From Phorcus lineatus (lineage: Eukaryota; Mollusca; Gastropoda; Trochida; Trochidae), in the NCBI GenBank assembly GCA_921293015.1, contig OV121081.1, positions 79,253,022 through 79,317,021 of the forward strand: 64,000 bases of DNA. Direction: 5' to 3'. The translations under genes were made by a program, and so were the position numbers. The notes under the pieces were generated by a model. That model saw only the letters and a program-made list of their open reading frames with translations, did not search any database and was not told the origin of the DNA. Numbering within the stretch: the stretch's first letter is position 1; every line of letters starts with the position of its first letter. Below, one piece after another: positions 1 to 11,105 of the stretch.

Positions 1-59
1 GAATTACTGGAATAATATAGCACATCCTTCATATCCATGTTTAGTAAGCGTTTCATTAG

Positions 60-3000
60 AATCACAGATTCGTCGAAATACTCATTATTATGACGTCGAT
101 CGCAGCGGTCGCAGACTTTTAAATAAGCGACTAATTTTCAGCAATTTAGCGTTTGCGTTTCCACAAAATTACTTGTACGATTCTACTGCAACAAAAAAGT
201 GATACATATCCTTCTAGTAGCGAGCACATTGAGACAGAGATGCGTTTGTTATGACAGGTCGGATAGATCGTAAGTAGGTCCCAAGACAATCACACAACCG
301 TATTGGCGATTATTCATGCGAGTGAGTAGGACCAAGCTGAGACCACAGCCACAGTTTCTGCGATCAGCATGCGATCGAGTTACGATCGACTGACGTCCGT
401 TACGATGCTTGGTGCGATCAAGTGAGATCACATTACGAAATTTGCGTGTCATGTACGACTCGAGTACGACCATGGCGACATTTCACACGACCGCATTGAG
501 ATAAATGCGACCTCATTACAACTTTTTGCAAGACCCGTCGGGTCAGAAATATAAAAATAACTGCGAGCAGCTGCATTCATGCCTTTCTGAGTCCGACTGG
601 CATACCGATAGGACCTAGAGAGTATGGAAGATGAAATGGTCCTAATTGCTGGTTTGCTTTATGAAACACAACAAGAACTGCAGGAGATCGGCGATTGTAC
701 TTTAGCTGTCATGACACATCATCAAAAAAGAAAGAGAAGAAGGCGTCGACGCCATGCAATGTGGGTACGAGCGTGGCTCACCCATTTGGAGAGTCAATAA
801 CACAGTCAGTTCTACCTTCTTGTAAACAATTTAAGCAGGAAGATCCACATTTGTTTCAGAACTACATGAGAATGCCAGTCGAGCTGTTTGACGAAAGTTT
901 GGAGAGAGTAGGCCATCACATTGTTGGTGAAGGCAGCAACTACAGAGCCTCTTTGGATGTAGTGTTAAAAGTCTCACTGACATTAAGACACCTAGCAACA
1001 GGTGACCAGTATGCAAGTATGGCCTATGCCTATAGGGTTAGCAGGACATCAGTTCATTGTATGGTACCCCTAGTCTGAAAAGCTATCGTGGATACCTATA
1101 GAGACGAGGTATTCAAGACGCCTACAACAGAAGAAGAGTGGAAGCGAATAGCCACACATTTCGAAGAACGTTGGCAAGTACCTCATGCCCTAGGTGCTCT
1201 TGATAGGAAACATATCAAAACATACCAGCAAACAGTGGAAGCGATTACTGGTGTGTCTACAAATGTTTTTACTTAATTGTTCTCATGGCACTATTGGACC
1301 ATGACTACAAGTTTATTTTGATGGATACTGGAGGTCTCGCACGCCAATCAGATGCCCAAATCTTTAACGCATCAAAGAACGCTTGGAGGAAGGCACACTT
1401 GGTATCCCCCTTTCTGAACCTTTTGAATCACATGACCCCCAACTCTGATGTTGAACTAAGGAAGCTGCCCTACTTCATATTGGCTTTGCCTTGAGAGCTT
1501 TCATTATGAAGCCATTGTCCAAGAAGAATATGACTAAGCAAGAGCTGATCTACAACTACCATATATATAAAGAGGAAGACGGGTGGTAGAGAACGCCTTC
1601 GATATTATGGCTAACAGATGGAGATGTCTCATGACTGTGTTACATCAGTCCCCTGCAATTGTTCAGACCATGACAGAGTGTGAATAGTTCTCCACAACCT
1701 TTTGAGATTGAGGCACCCGACCCTCCAGGACGCTGAGGTTGACAATAATAACGACGCTCATGAACTTGTCTTAGGCTCTTGGCGTCAAACCGCAGTCCAC
1801 CGTGTTCCTCAAAGTGTGATCATAAAGCAGCCAAGATTCAGAGACAGTATCTCCAGGACTTCTTTAATGACACAACCAGAGGGGCAGTACCGTGGCAGGA
1901 CAGGATGGTGACACTCAGACGGCCCTCTGCTCCTGAAGATACTGATGTGTCAGGCACATTCTAGTATATTGTGTGATATTGAATAAACACAATTTATTTT
2001 TCATTTTTCAATGGTATATTGTCATGTATATGGTATTCGTGTACCTTTGTTAATGCTTGCAGTATTAAAAAACTGAAATTAAAACGAGTTTTGTATATTT
2101 TGAAAACCAATTCGACTGTAGTGGGCCTTTACTTTGATCGAGATAAAATTCTTAGTCGATTCTCTCAAATAATTGGTCCCCTTTTTCATTCTCTGAGGCG
2201 AATCAGTTTCAATAGTAATACAAATAAATTAGAATATCATGGAAGATACCTTCTTTTAGTTCGTGACAAACAAATCAAGAAATTGTGATATTTAGATTTG
2301 CACTGCACACAAAACTGCAAAGCCTGTGAAGAATGTCAGCATTCGTAATGGTAACAACTAGACAAGGTTTTTGTCAACCAATAACGTATTTTAACAGTGA
2401 CTAAAAGTTAACTTTGTAATATTTCGGTTAAACCTTTCTGCATTGATATAAAGTATATATCTCTCTCTAGAGGTTTACCGAGGTATCTATTTTGGAAAAT
2501 ATAACCATCTGTTATACCATCCAAACTGTTTTAAACAAGAGATATCGCTTTTGGAAGATCAAACGATATCTCCTATAGGATATAGAATTTTGACAGTGGG
2601 ATTAAAAAATGTCAAGTTCAAGAGATCACTGTTATGATCGTCAAAAATGACATCACTGCATTTGTTTTTTTGTGAAAGCATTATGGAGGAAAACCATTGG
2701 ATGATAAATGGAATTTCACGCGCGTGTCTTCTAATATAAACAATATCAACACTAGTTGATAAAGAAAAAATTAAAGACGGATCGAAATTTTCAGTCGCAG
2801 TGAGATCGCATTGGGGTCTTGGCGCGGTCGCCATTGGTTGCACTATGTGGTCGCAAAGGCAGAAGTAGCGCGATCGCTATGCGAGTTTACACGATCGAGT
2901 TGAGAGTACAAGCGCTGACATGCGACATTACCCATATTGAGACTAATGCGACCCCATTGCGACAAAATTGGCGAGTAGCACATTAGTCGCATCGATCGCA

Positions 3001-3210
3001 AAAGTCGTGCAATTTTTTAAAACAGACAATCGAAATCGCAAACCCCTCTGCGACAATATGTGATCCATGGCGAGTGAGAGAGATACTTTTAGCGATCATT
3101 GGGACCTCCCCAAGACTTCAGTGCGATGTCATTGGGAGTGAATGAGAGTGTGCACGACCGGGGGGCAATAATTGGTCGCAGTGAGGTCGTATGCTCGGTG
3201 GAATGGGGGT
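60..3210 (+). mobile_element. Decayed PIF/Harbinger DNA transposon
   Basis: A transposase remnant (about 830-1960) is flanked on both sides by sequence rich in GCGATCG, GCGACC and CATTGCGAC words (about 60-540 and 2790-3210). Dense short words of this kind next to the ends are plausible transposase-binding regions. The right end may be near 3208, where a C-rich block read on the minus strand begins CCCCCATTCCACC. I could not find its inverted partner on the left, so the left end is degraded or outside the clear repeat. No target duplication could be fixed. The second protein that Harbinger elements normally carry (Myb/SANT-like) is not visible, and 2300-2790 holds no recognisable coding sequence. 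Confidence 0.6.
831..1960 (+). pseudogene. PIF/Harbinger-type transposase (DDE nuclease), broken
   Basis: The pieces follow the order of a Harbinger nuclease. The N-terminal block has LRHLATGDQYASMAYAYRVS (about 980-1040). The first catalytic region is [17 protein letters not shown] (about 1165-1220), with D in the position of the usual GALDGKH. The second is YKFILMDTGGLARQSDAQIF (1306-1365). A third block, RVVENAFDIMANRWR (1580-1625), supplies the glutamate, and VLHNLLRLRHP (about 1690-1722) is the family tail. The tail KIQRQYLQDFFND and VPWQDRM ends near 1950, followed by an AATAAA at 1982. The frame is broken by a TGA at 1076-1078 and by shifts near 1225, 1475, 1580, 1685 and 1830. It cannot make active transposase. 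The call rests on the linked blocks and is firm; the family inside PIF/Harbinger is not determined. Confidence 0.85.
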
Positions 3211-3804
3211 ATTAGTTTTTTTTATTTCAAATTTCGCGATGTTTATTTATTAGTTTATTAGTAAATCACCATTTAATGTCAAGATTGTAATACCAATATA
3301 ATACGGTGATAAGTGAATATAAACTGAACAACAAAAGAATGTTACACCTCTTTAGATTGGTATATTTTAAAAAATTATGTGCTCTGAGAACCTTAATTTG
3401 TTGTCTTTTAACATCCGATAAGTTTTTTGATAAAATAATAAAAAAAGTACTGATAATTATGTCATCGAAATATATTCGTGAGAGGGGTCAATTGTCCTTT
3501 TTCGATCATAGAAAAATTGAAGGGAAAATTAGAATAAAAAGTATTAAGTTGCTCTGTCGTCACATTTAAAAAAATGAAAATCTAACTTGAAAGAGGTTCA
3601 CACCAGGGACCAACGTGTACAAAATCGAATGCCTGGCAGCGACAACCATGCACACATATGTAGCTTACTACAGTTGAAGGTTTATGCACTTTATCCCTTT
3701 GTGACATGTTAAGTTTTTACTCGTAGTGAGAGAAAACATAGTTGTCTGATCTCCTAACTGAAATCGAGGCTCTGAGGGGATTTGTCGGCCGCTCAGGGTG
3801 ATAA
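3211..3804. other. No gene seen
   Basis: AT-rich sequence between the Harbinger remnant and the next MITE. The short open frame at 3306-3569 is lysine- and isoleucine-rich, as expected from base composition, and has no recognisable motif. Confidence 0.5.
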
Positions 3805-4241
3805 CATTCTCTCCCGACAGAGGTAGCTCCGTCATAAATTCCTTGACAACCTGTTTTAATACAAAGGTCTCTCGGGCTTCCGGCACTTCCCCTAGCGGGA
3901 CAATATTGCAACTTAAACTACTTGGCTATATTTCAGCCAATGAAAACAATGAATGCATGAATAACATATTTGATGTCATACAGGACTGTGCAATGAAACA
4001 GTCGGAAAATGAGGCGTTTCTGTTCTGTAGGTGCATATTCGAATAAAGTTTAGCTTTTGGAAAGCTTATGGAAATAACTTAGGCGATTTGAATGATAACT
4101 TTTGAAACGGCGTCGCTGATTGCACAACTAATTTTGATTGCATCCAATCAGCGCTCTACATTTCGAGCACAAGAAACCTTCGAATTAAGACAGAGGTTGT
4201 ATAGGAATTTATGACGGAGCTACCTCTGTTGGGAGGGAATG
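3805..4241. mobile_element. MITE with long imperfect terminal inverted repeats
   Basis: The first 75 bp or so (CATTCTCTCCCGACAGAGG and onward) return in reverse complement at the right end (about 4166-4241, with GGGAGGGAATG at the edge). The arms share an almost perfect core reading AGAGGTAGCTCCGTCATAAA and then diverge. The interior has no transposase motif, so this is a non-autonomous DNA element about 437 bp long. A target duplication is not clear, so the superfamily stays open. Confidence 0.65.
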
Positions 4242-5948
4242 GGTTAATAAGTGCTCCGTTTCACATGCTCTTGTCACCGTTTCGCTTGTTTTGTCTCAGA
4301 CAGACAGATTTTATTCAGTAATGTGGGCCATATGGCCTATATTACAATGAAGTTGAAAAACAAACTAAGTCACGTATTCCTAAGTCTAAATAACTTACAT
4401 AAATATATAGATGTTAATTTAATGACATTTCCAATTTGACAATTAAATTAAAACGCTCGTAAAATCTGGTAATAGTCGTGAATAAAGATGACATGATATT
4501 CATTTTCTATGCAGCCGCTGTTACAATATTTACATACACTCCTTTGGTCATCTAAAGGGTTTTACGTGAAAACTGTACGTTGAAATTGTGCAAATTAATT
4601 CTAAATTTACATAAAGCTCTCCTGAGAGATATATCCTGTAAAACGACAACATATTTTTCCGTATTTGACAAAGATTTAACATTAGGATAATGTGATAAAT
4701 AGTTTGAAGCAGACAATTTTGCAAACAAACCAATCTTTTAGCCGCTCCAAACGATATGTTGTCCATTCTGGCTTCGTTCGCGTCCTGTCCGGAAGGTAAG
4801 AATTCAGTTTTGATGTGTTTGATTAGCATTTAGGTGATTTCTGTTTTGTTTTAAAGTATTTGTAGTCAGTTATGAAGATGTGTTTGCCGTTTATATGGTA
4901 GGCATGCTATTGGGCAAACTACTTTTTTACACCCGTGTTTATTTTTTACTTTCGCCAATGGTCAATCTCACTCTCTATGACCTGTCCCATGGGCAAGCAT
5001 ACCTGTACTTCGCTAACGGCTTGGTGAATGTTTTAAAAAGGGGTTTGTTATCTTAATGAACTTCGAACTAATCTCTCAGAGTTAGGCCGTTTATGGAAAA
5101 TTTGGTTTCCATCATTAAACATTGCATTGCATAAATAAAATGGCCAGAGTGTAGACCCCGCTTTAATAATAACATTTGCCCCACTGTGAGGAATTTTTCA
5201 GGAGACAGTTGTGGATGCGAAGTACTTTATAGTTTAATGAAATTTTGTCTTATTTATATAACAATGGCTTTAAGATTATTGTTCTACAAAGTGTGTATAA
5301 TAACTTTGTATCATTAACTAAAAATTAACTACAAACCTTTTCAACATCATTACTTTTGTTGTTTTCTTATGCTGAGTCTGAAACAGAAAACAAAGTTTTA
5401 TTCGTACTTATATCTTCTAGATATTTCTATGATCCAGTTTGCTTTGCTTGAAGGCATTATAGAATTTTGATTAAGTCTTTTAGAGTATTTAAATGTTGCA
5501 TGCATGGAATAATTTGTTTATTAAATAATAGTTACCTATTTATCTACAAAAACCTGCTTATGTATTTTACAAAAAAAGAAGCTAATTTCATATTGGTTAT
5601 ATTGCTCCTTAGCACGTACACATATACTTAATAATACATATAAAAGTATTCATATTTATGTTCATGTATTAAATTTTACTCTGGTCTCGTCAACACTCAA
5701 TGGTGGCTGAATCTGTAAAACTACACCCAAGGAAATATTTCGTTGAAAGTTATTTAATAGTAAAACGATAATAATCATGTTGAAAAAGAAGTTTAGATGA
5801 AAAATAATTGCAGTCCAATTTTGAAAGCTTCTGGTTAAAAGTGTTCAAAGTTTAGTCGCAGTTGGATCGGTTGACCCTCGTCAGTTTTGTATAGTAAAAA
5901 TTAACAATGTGTATTTGTAAGTACCATGGTGAAACACTTAGCTTTATT
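4242..5948. other. No gene seen
   Basis: AT-rich unassigned sequence. A minus-strand open frame at 4548-4829 (93 codons) has no domain I recognise and is probably chance. No repeat structure or splice-site pattern was found. Confidence 0.5.
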
Positions 5949-5980
5949 GGGTGCCAAATGGGACTTTAATCGCTATTTGA

Positions 5981-6172
5981 TAAGCTCACTAAATGAATTA
6001 GTAAGCTTACTACATCATTTAGTAAGCCTACCAATTGATTAAGTAAGTTTATTTATTCATTTAGTAAGCTTACTAATTCGTTCGATTTAGTGAGCTTACT
6101 AATTCATTTAGTAAGCTTACTTAAAAGAAAAGATTTAGTAAGCTTACTAAATGAATTATTTAGCTTACTAAT
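5981..6172. repeat. Left array of TTAGTAAGCTTACTAA palindromes
   Basis: About eight full or partial copies of a 16-bp perfect palindrome centred on AAGCTT, spaced irregularly by AT-rich linkers such as TTCATT. Copies vary at one or two positions (for example TTAGTGAGCTTACTAA). Confidence 0.85.
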
Positions 6173-7566
6173 AATAATATAATATATATGAATTTATATA
6201 GCGCTTGTTTCCAGTTGAGAAAACTGCTCAAAAGCGCTTAAGGGCACTGAACTGTTTTGGGAATAGATGGTTCTAACAGTAGGAGATCTTAAACAAGTGG
6301 GTCTTGAGAACTGATTTGAATGTTTCAAGATCCTGGACACTTCTCATTTCAATTGGGAGAGAGTTCCATAACTTTGGGGCAGAGATCTCGAAACTTCTCT
6401 CGCCAAATGATGTACGAGCTGATGGAAGCTGTAAAAGGCACTGATCGCTAGAACGTAGAGTTCTCTCTGGCTTGTATTCCTGGATAAGTTCAGAGATGTA
6501 TGTTGGCGCATCGCAGTGGAGAGCACGGAATGTCAGACACAAGACCTTAAACTTGATTCTGTCATCAACTTTCAGCCAGTGGAGATCTTTCAGGATTGGA
6601 GTTATGTGTTCAGATTTTCTGGTCCTCTTGATTAGTCTTGCAGCAGAGTTTTGAACTTTCTGAAGTTTAAAGATGAGTCGTTTTGGCAGGCCTAGAAGGA
6701 GGGAGTTGCAGTAATCCAGATGCGAGATTACACAGGCTTGGATAAGCATAGTTGTGGCTTTGTGGTTTATGAATTGTCGAATCTGACCGATGTTCCGGAT
6801 ATTCATGTATGCCTTTTTGCATACCCGACTAACGTGGCATTCAGAACTGAGCGTGGAGTCAAACATGACACCAAGATTCCGAACCTCTTTGCTAGGGTCA
6901 ATCAGACAAGATGACAACTTCAGGGTGGGGAGTGTCAGTTTTGATCTCATTGCTTTTGATGAAATGACAAGCATCTCAGTCTTCTCCTCATTTAACTTTA
7001 AGAAGTTACTGGTCATCCAATTCTTGATGGCTTCTGTGCACTCAGCAATTCTAGAGAAGGCGGTGTGAGTTGAGGTTCTGTCCTTGGGCTTGAAAGAGAG
7101 ATACAGCTGCGTATCATCAGCGTACAGATGAAAGTGGAAATTGTGAGCTCTAGCTATATCACCAAGTGGAGAAGTGTACAGTGTGAAAAGTATGGGTCCA
7201 GGTACAGAGCCTTGAGGCACACCATACTTGAGTTCTGTCATTTCGGAGCTGCAACCATCCACACAAACTGCCTGGTATCTGTTTGATAGATAAGATGAGA
7301 GCCAGAGTAGCGCGTCTCCAGTAACACCGAATCGCTTCTCCAGGGTATGAAGAAGGACTCTCTGATCGATGGTATCAAATGCTGAGGAGAGATCAAGGAG
7401 TATGAGTACTGCTGCACCATCTTTATCAACAGCCTGGAGAAGATCATTCTGAACTCGAATAAGAGCAGTCTCAGTGCTGTGTCCTTTCCTGTACGCAGAC
7501 TGTAGCATTTCCAATTGGCCAGTACTCCTCAGATGCTGGTTAAGCTGTGAAGCAACAATGCGTTGT
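6173..7566 (-). mobile_element. 5'-truncated CR1/L2-like LINE
   Basis: The retrotransposon lies on the minus strand. Its 3' end is on the left, where a short untranslated region ends in an ATTATT-type tail (about 6173-6195) abutting the palindrome array. The 5' end is cut inside the reverse transcriptase near 7562, so endonuclease and ORF1 are absent. The 3' region contains TTATATAGCGC, a style seen in CR1/L2-like 3' ends. Truncation from the 5' side is the normal result of target-primed reverse transcription. The long open frame suggests fairly recent insertion. Confidence 0.85.
6273..7562 (-). CDS. LINE reverse transcriptase, C-terminal two thirds
   Basis: An uninterrupted frame of about 430 codons encodes a CR1/L2-type polymerase from the early fingers to the C-terminus. 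Visible motifs are QSAYRKGHSTETAL, LLDLSSAFDTIDQ (first catalytic aspartate), YGVPQGSVPGPILFTLY, and FHLYADDTQLYLSF with the catalytic YADD. EEKTEMLV and VRNLGVMFDSTLS (thumb-proximal) follow. The C-terminal part has the family pattern KVQNSAARLI..HITPILKDLHWL and APKLWNSLPIEMR. The first ATG (7514) lies inside the domain; the frame is open to the truncation point near 7562, so there is no native start. It reverse-transcribes its own RNA at a nicked chromosomal target, but without the endonuclease this copy cannot act alone. Confidence 0.9.
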   Translation of the reverse strand, partial: RIVASQLNQHLRSTGQLEMLQSAYRKGHSTETALIRVQNDLLQAVDKDGAAVLILLDLSSAFDTIDQRVLLHTLEKRFGVTGDALLWLSSYLSNRYQAVCVDGCSSEMTELKYGVPQGSVPGPILFTLYTSPLGDIARAHNFHFHLYADDTQLYLSFKPKDRTSTHTAFSRIAECTEAIKNWMTSNFLKLNEEKTEMLVISSKAMRSKLTLPTLKLSSCLIDPSKEVRNLGVMFDSTLSSECHVSRVCKKAYMNIRNIGQIRQFINHKATTMLIQACVISHLDYCNSLLLGLPKRLIFKLQKVQNSAARLIKRTRKSEHITPILKDLHWLKVDDRIKFKVLCLTFRALHCDAPTYISELIQEYKPERTLRSSDQCLLQLPSARTSFGERSFEISAPKLWNSLPIEMRSVQDLETFKSVLKTHLFKISYC

Positions 7567-7660
7567 CAATTAATCATTTAGTAAGCTTACTTATTCATTT
7601 AGTAAGCTTACTAAATCACATCCGGTTTCGCGATTTAGTAAGCTTACTAAATCACTTCCG
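7567..7660. repeat. Palindrome array on the right side of the LINE
   Basis: Further copies of TTAGTAAGCTTACTAA continue directly after the LINE 5' end, three with little change. This shows that the LINE split a pre-existing array. Confidence 0.8.
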
Positions 7661-8158
7661 GTTTGTTGTAATCTCAAATAATGACTGCTCCCTAGAACAT
7701 ATGAAGCAGAACTTGTACAGTTTTCATGTCAAGTCGATAAAGGCGCAAGAATTTTATCATGTTACGAAAATATTTCGAAATTAAAAAAGAAGTAAGAAAT
7801 AAAAGATGTAAAGAACGATCGCTCTAGATTGAGAGCAAAAACGAAAGTGTAATTGTCCTCGATCAGATTTATATATTCATTTAAACATCATGCACGTTTT
7901 GATGAAATATTTTATCATCCCAATGTTCATTCTTCTCTCTTATTATGTATGTCGTTCAAATTAGCTTTCAAGAAGCAATCCATTTGAGGAAACATTTTAA
8001 AATTCAACACTCCATGTGTCACGACTAATTCTTTGTGGTACTAGAAAATCATGCTAATTGATATGTGTCAGCGATCCACAGTGAACAATTCTTGTAAAAA
8101 CATGTTGAGAGACAATATGTTTCAAAGAACTCATTTGAAACTCTTCAGGAGGTTATTC

Positions 8159-8276
8159 GAACAAGTAAGCTTACTAATTCGATTGAGTGAACTTACTTAT
8201 TCATTTAGTAACCTTAGTAATTCATTTTGTAAGCTTACTAATTCAAATAGATTTAGTAATCTTACTAAATAGCGAT
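8159..8276. repeat. Right subterminal palindrome array
   Basis: Degenerate copies of the same palindrome (AGTAAGCTTACTAATTC, GAACTTACTTATTC and others) precede the right terminal repeat. They mirror the arrangement at the left end. Confidence 0.75.
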
Positions 8277-8296
8277 TAAAGTCTCACTTGGCACCC

Positions 8297-9032
8297 TATA
8301 TATCTTATGATATCAGTAACCTATTAAGACCCAGTAAATCGGCATATGTAGGCTAAATATACGCACGCAGGGGTTTGAATACACCTAACATTTCCATTTT
8401 AAAACTGTTTTCTGAAGTGTAAGTAAACACAAACCGACAGTCAGATAAATATTTTGTTTATCATTTGAAATTTTTATGTGAGAATCAAAACTATTTGTTG
8501 ACATGTTGTCAGTATTTTATGCCACTTATCAATATTTTGAAATTTATCCTTTTTTTCTTTTAAACAACTTCACGATATCTTCCAAATTGTCAAAAGATGC
8601 AAATACATCAATATATCATAAACTATAACACTCATCCTAATTTACTAGGTTAATTTTTGTGCAAGTGCGTATCTTTACCCTCCGCGTATCCGACATGGCT
8701 GAAGTTTAAACTGACCTCTAACAGATATTTTAGATCACAGACTTGACATAAAAAGTTACAAATGATATTGAAATCTCTGAAAGCGCCGGATAACAAGATT
8801 CATTTGATGCCACATCAACATGTGACAGGCAATACTTGTTATCACAACGCAGCAAATAATTTTAATTCAAGTTGAATCCGGCTTTGGGTCTCTGTTTCAG
8901 GAAATAATATGATATCTTTTTGCAAATCATCAGAAGCATCACATAAAACATTCAAAAACTATAATAAGAAATTAGAACATAGAGATCGAAGCTCTGAATA
9001 CCAGTCTAGCGCTGTACTCACTTTGCGTCTTG
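8297..9032. other. No gene seen
   Basis: Unassigned AT-rich DNA with no domain, repeat or RNA gene that I can support. Confidence 0.5.
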
Positions 9033-9190
9033 AAGTGATGAAGTTGCATCTTGATATGAGGAAGGTGCTTCTTGAACTGATGAAGGTGCTTCTTGAACTG
9101 ATGAAGGTGCTTCTTGAACTGATGAAGGTGCTTCTCGAAGTGATGGAAGTGCTTTACGAAGTGGTCATGGTGCTTCTTGAAGTGATAAAG
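9033..9190 (+). repeat. 21-bp minisatellite (GATGAAGGTGCTTCTTGAACT)
   Basis: About seven copies of a 21-bp unit; the central three are identical and the outer ones diverge. Because 21 is a multiple of three, the region lies in an open frame (8909-9370) whose product would be leucine-rich heptads such as MKVLLEL. The flanks of that frame have no recognisable domain, so I treat it as a minisatellite rather than a coiled-coil gene. Confidence 0.75.
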
Positions 9191-10602
9191 GATACGAAGT
9201 ATTCATTCCTTCGCCGTAGGCTATTGATTATTCTCAGCTTTGTAAAATATGTTCCAAAGCTTATTATATTTACCATGAACACATTGTGTATAGCTTGCAA
9301 CCCAATAACTTGCAACCCAAAAGCTTGCAACGCAGCTCAACCCTGGTTGTCAACATCCATACAAAGGTGACAGCTTTACTTAGAAGCTTAGGAATACCAA
9401 GATTTATCAAATAAATTTAGTCATTAAGTTTAGGAAAATTTCATGTGGAAATTAATGCCTTACTTAATTGACATACATGTAATAAAGTACCTATAAATCT
9501 GAAGTATTATGTGAATTTAAGTATCAGCATTCATTTGGATTGACAGCAATATTTAACGATGAAAGATGAAGGAACTCGTTTATTATTTGATTCATCTTTA
9601 GGTGTATTACTTAGAAAATAATACCTATAGAAAATATGATAGATTATCAATGGAAACATTCATTTCAGAAATCATTGACTAGAATGATCGATTGACATAT
9701 GTTTGGCTACAGCTGTGCAGCCTTATACTTGGCTCCTTTGGTGGAAGATTTTAGATTATGTGGAATGTTAACCTTTTCGGCTTTAACATGTATAATATTA
9801 GTACATGCATTAACTTACCAATTTTAGTTAAATACAACAAAGATAGATATTTATAAAAAATAAAATCTGTATTAAACGTCCGAACTCTTAACAAATAAAG
9901 AATACTTTTCACGATAATTGATTTTGTAATGCACAACATGCGAATGGATTTTCTGTATTTAAACAGCATTATTGGTATCCCTGGTAAAAGCTGCTAATCA
10001 GATATGAGTTGTACTGGGGCAATGCTTTTTTCTTAATCGGAAACCCTGTAAGCATAATATTTTAGATCCTATATATCATTCTAACTTTCAAAACCTCATG
10101 ATGATCGCCTCATTATGCAAAATATGTCATCAAATTTGATACATTACCGTCTATAAAGAGAAAATGTTTTTTTCTAATTTGGGCATTGTAAGACAACAAA
10201 ATTCATTTACTTTTTTCAAACAAGTTTCAAAGTCTGATGAAAAAATTAGACTAAATTTATCATATCTCTTTTTTTCTGCGCCAATCACAACCAAAGAAAA
10301 CATGAAAAGCCAAATACATGGTATTTGTATTTTGAGCATCATAAAACTGCTGTAAATATTAGAAATTGCAAGGTTAAAGTTTTAAAAGATTCATTTCATT
10401 TACAAAATGTCATTCTCACTTGGATTACTGATACCAACTCAACAGAGTTTGACAAGGTTGCATAATGGATAATATTACCATCACCATACCAGCGAGCCCT
10501 CCCAGCAAGCAAGAGGTAACAATTTGTCAACATAAATACAGTGGTCCGATTAATGGTATCACTTCTGGTGACAGATGAGGCGTAAAAGTATAAAGTACTT
10601 GG
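9191..10602. other. No gene seen
   Basis: AT-rich unassigned DNA. It holds a small triplication of CTTGCAACCCAA at about 9294-9336 and overlapping short frames near 10150-10355 that arise from low-complexity sequence. Confidence 0.5.
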
Positions 10603-10725
10603 CTGGGCCTCCTTTCACAAAGCAACCTTGACTAAGGTTAACCTTAACTCCCATACTTTTAACATTGCACTAAGGTTACCTGAAGGACTTACGATCACCT
10701 TAAGGCTTTGTGAAAGGAGGCCCAG
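10603..10725. mobile_element. 123-bp MITE with 20-bp-class perfect TIRs
   Basis: The left end CTGGGCCTCCTTTCACAAAG is matched exactly in reverse complement by the right end CTTTGTGAAAGGAGGCCCAG. The interior carries shorter inverted words (AAGGTTAACCTTAA; CTAAGGTTACC), so the whole element can fold into a hairpin. Too short to code. Flanking bases give no clear target duplication. Confidence 0.8.
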
Positions 10726-11101
10726 GGATTTAACTTTTCTGAAAGATATTGATTTGTTTATGGAAGTAGTAACTTGGAAATTGTGACATGTTATATCGGC
10801 ATTTTTATGATTATAAAACGCCCTTCAGAATTTCAAACCTATGTCTTCTAATCTGACTCGTGATGATCCATTCTCTTGAAGCGATACTTGTTCATTTGTT
10901 CATACTTGGCTTGTATGACTATCAAACAAACTCTCAATGCATGGTAATTCACTTTCTTATATGTTGAGCGTTTGAAAATGAGTAACTCTTGCATATATTT
11001 TAGCATTTTTGATTTCTTTATGTTAGTCAATTCCATCTAAACCACAATAATGACAAACATATTCGTGCATAGAGAAACTGAATTATTTCCAAGTGGGCAA
11101 A
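10726..11101. other. No gene seen
   Basis: Short unassigned stretch between the MITE and the solo LTR. The minus-strand frame at 10848-11036 has no domain. Confidence 0.5.
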
Positions 11102-11105
11102 ATAG

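Larger units (their letters stand above)
5949..8296. mobile_element. Non-autonomous TIR element with palindrome arrays, interrupted by a LINE
   Basis: The left end reads GGGTGCCAAATGGGACTTTA and the right end is its reverse complement with two differences; matching continues through ATCGCTATTT, giving terminal repeats of about 30 bp. Just inside each end lie arrays of the perfect palindrome TTAGTAAGCTTACTAA and its half sites. The LINE at about 6173-7566 was inserted into the left array, so the element was about 950 bp before that. The region 7660-8158 between arrays has no coding motif. No convincing target duplication is visible. The array may be a set of binding sites for a transposase encoded elsewhere; that is inference. 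Confidence 0.7.
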
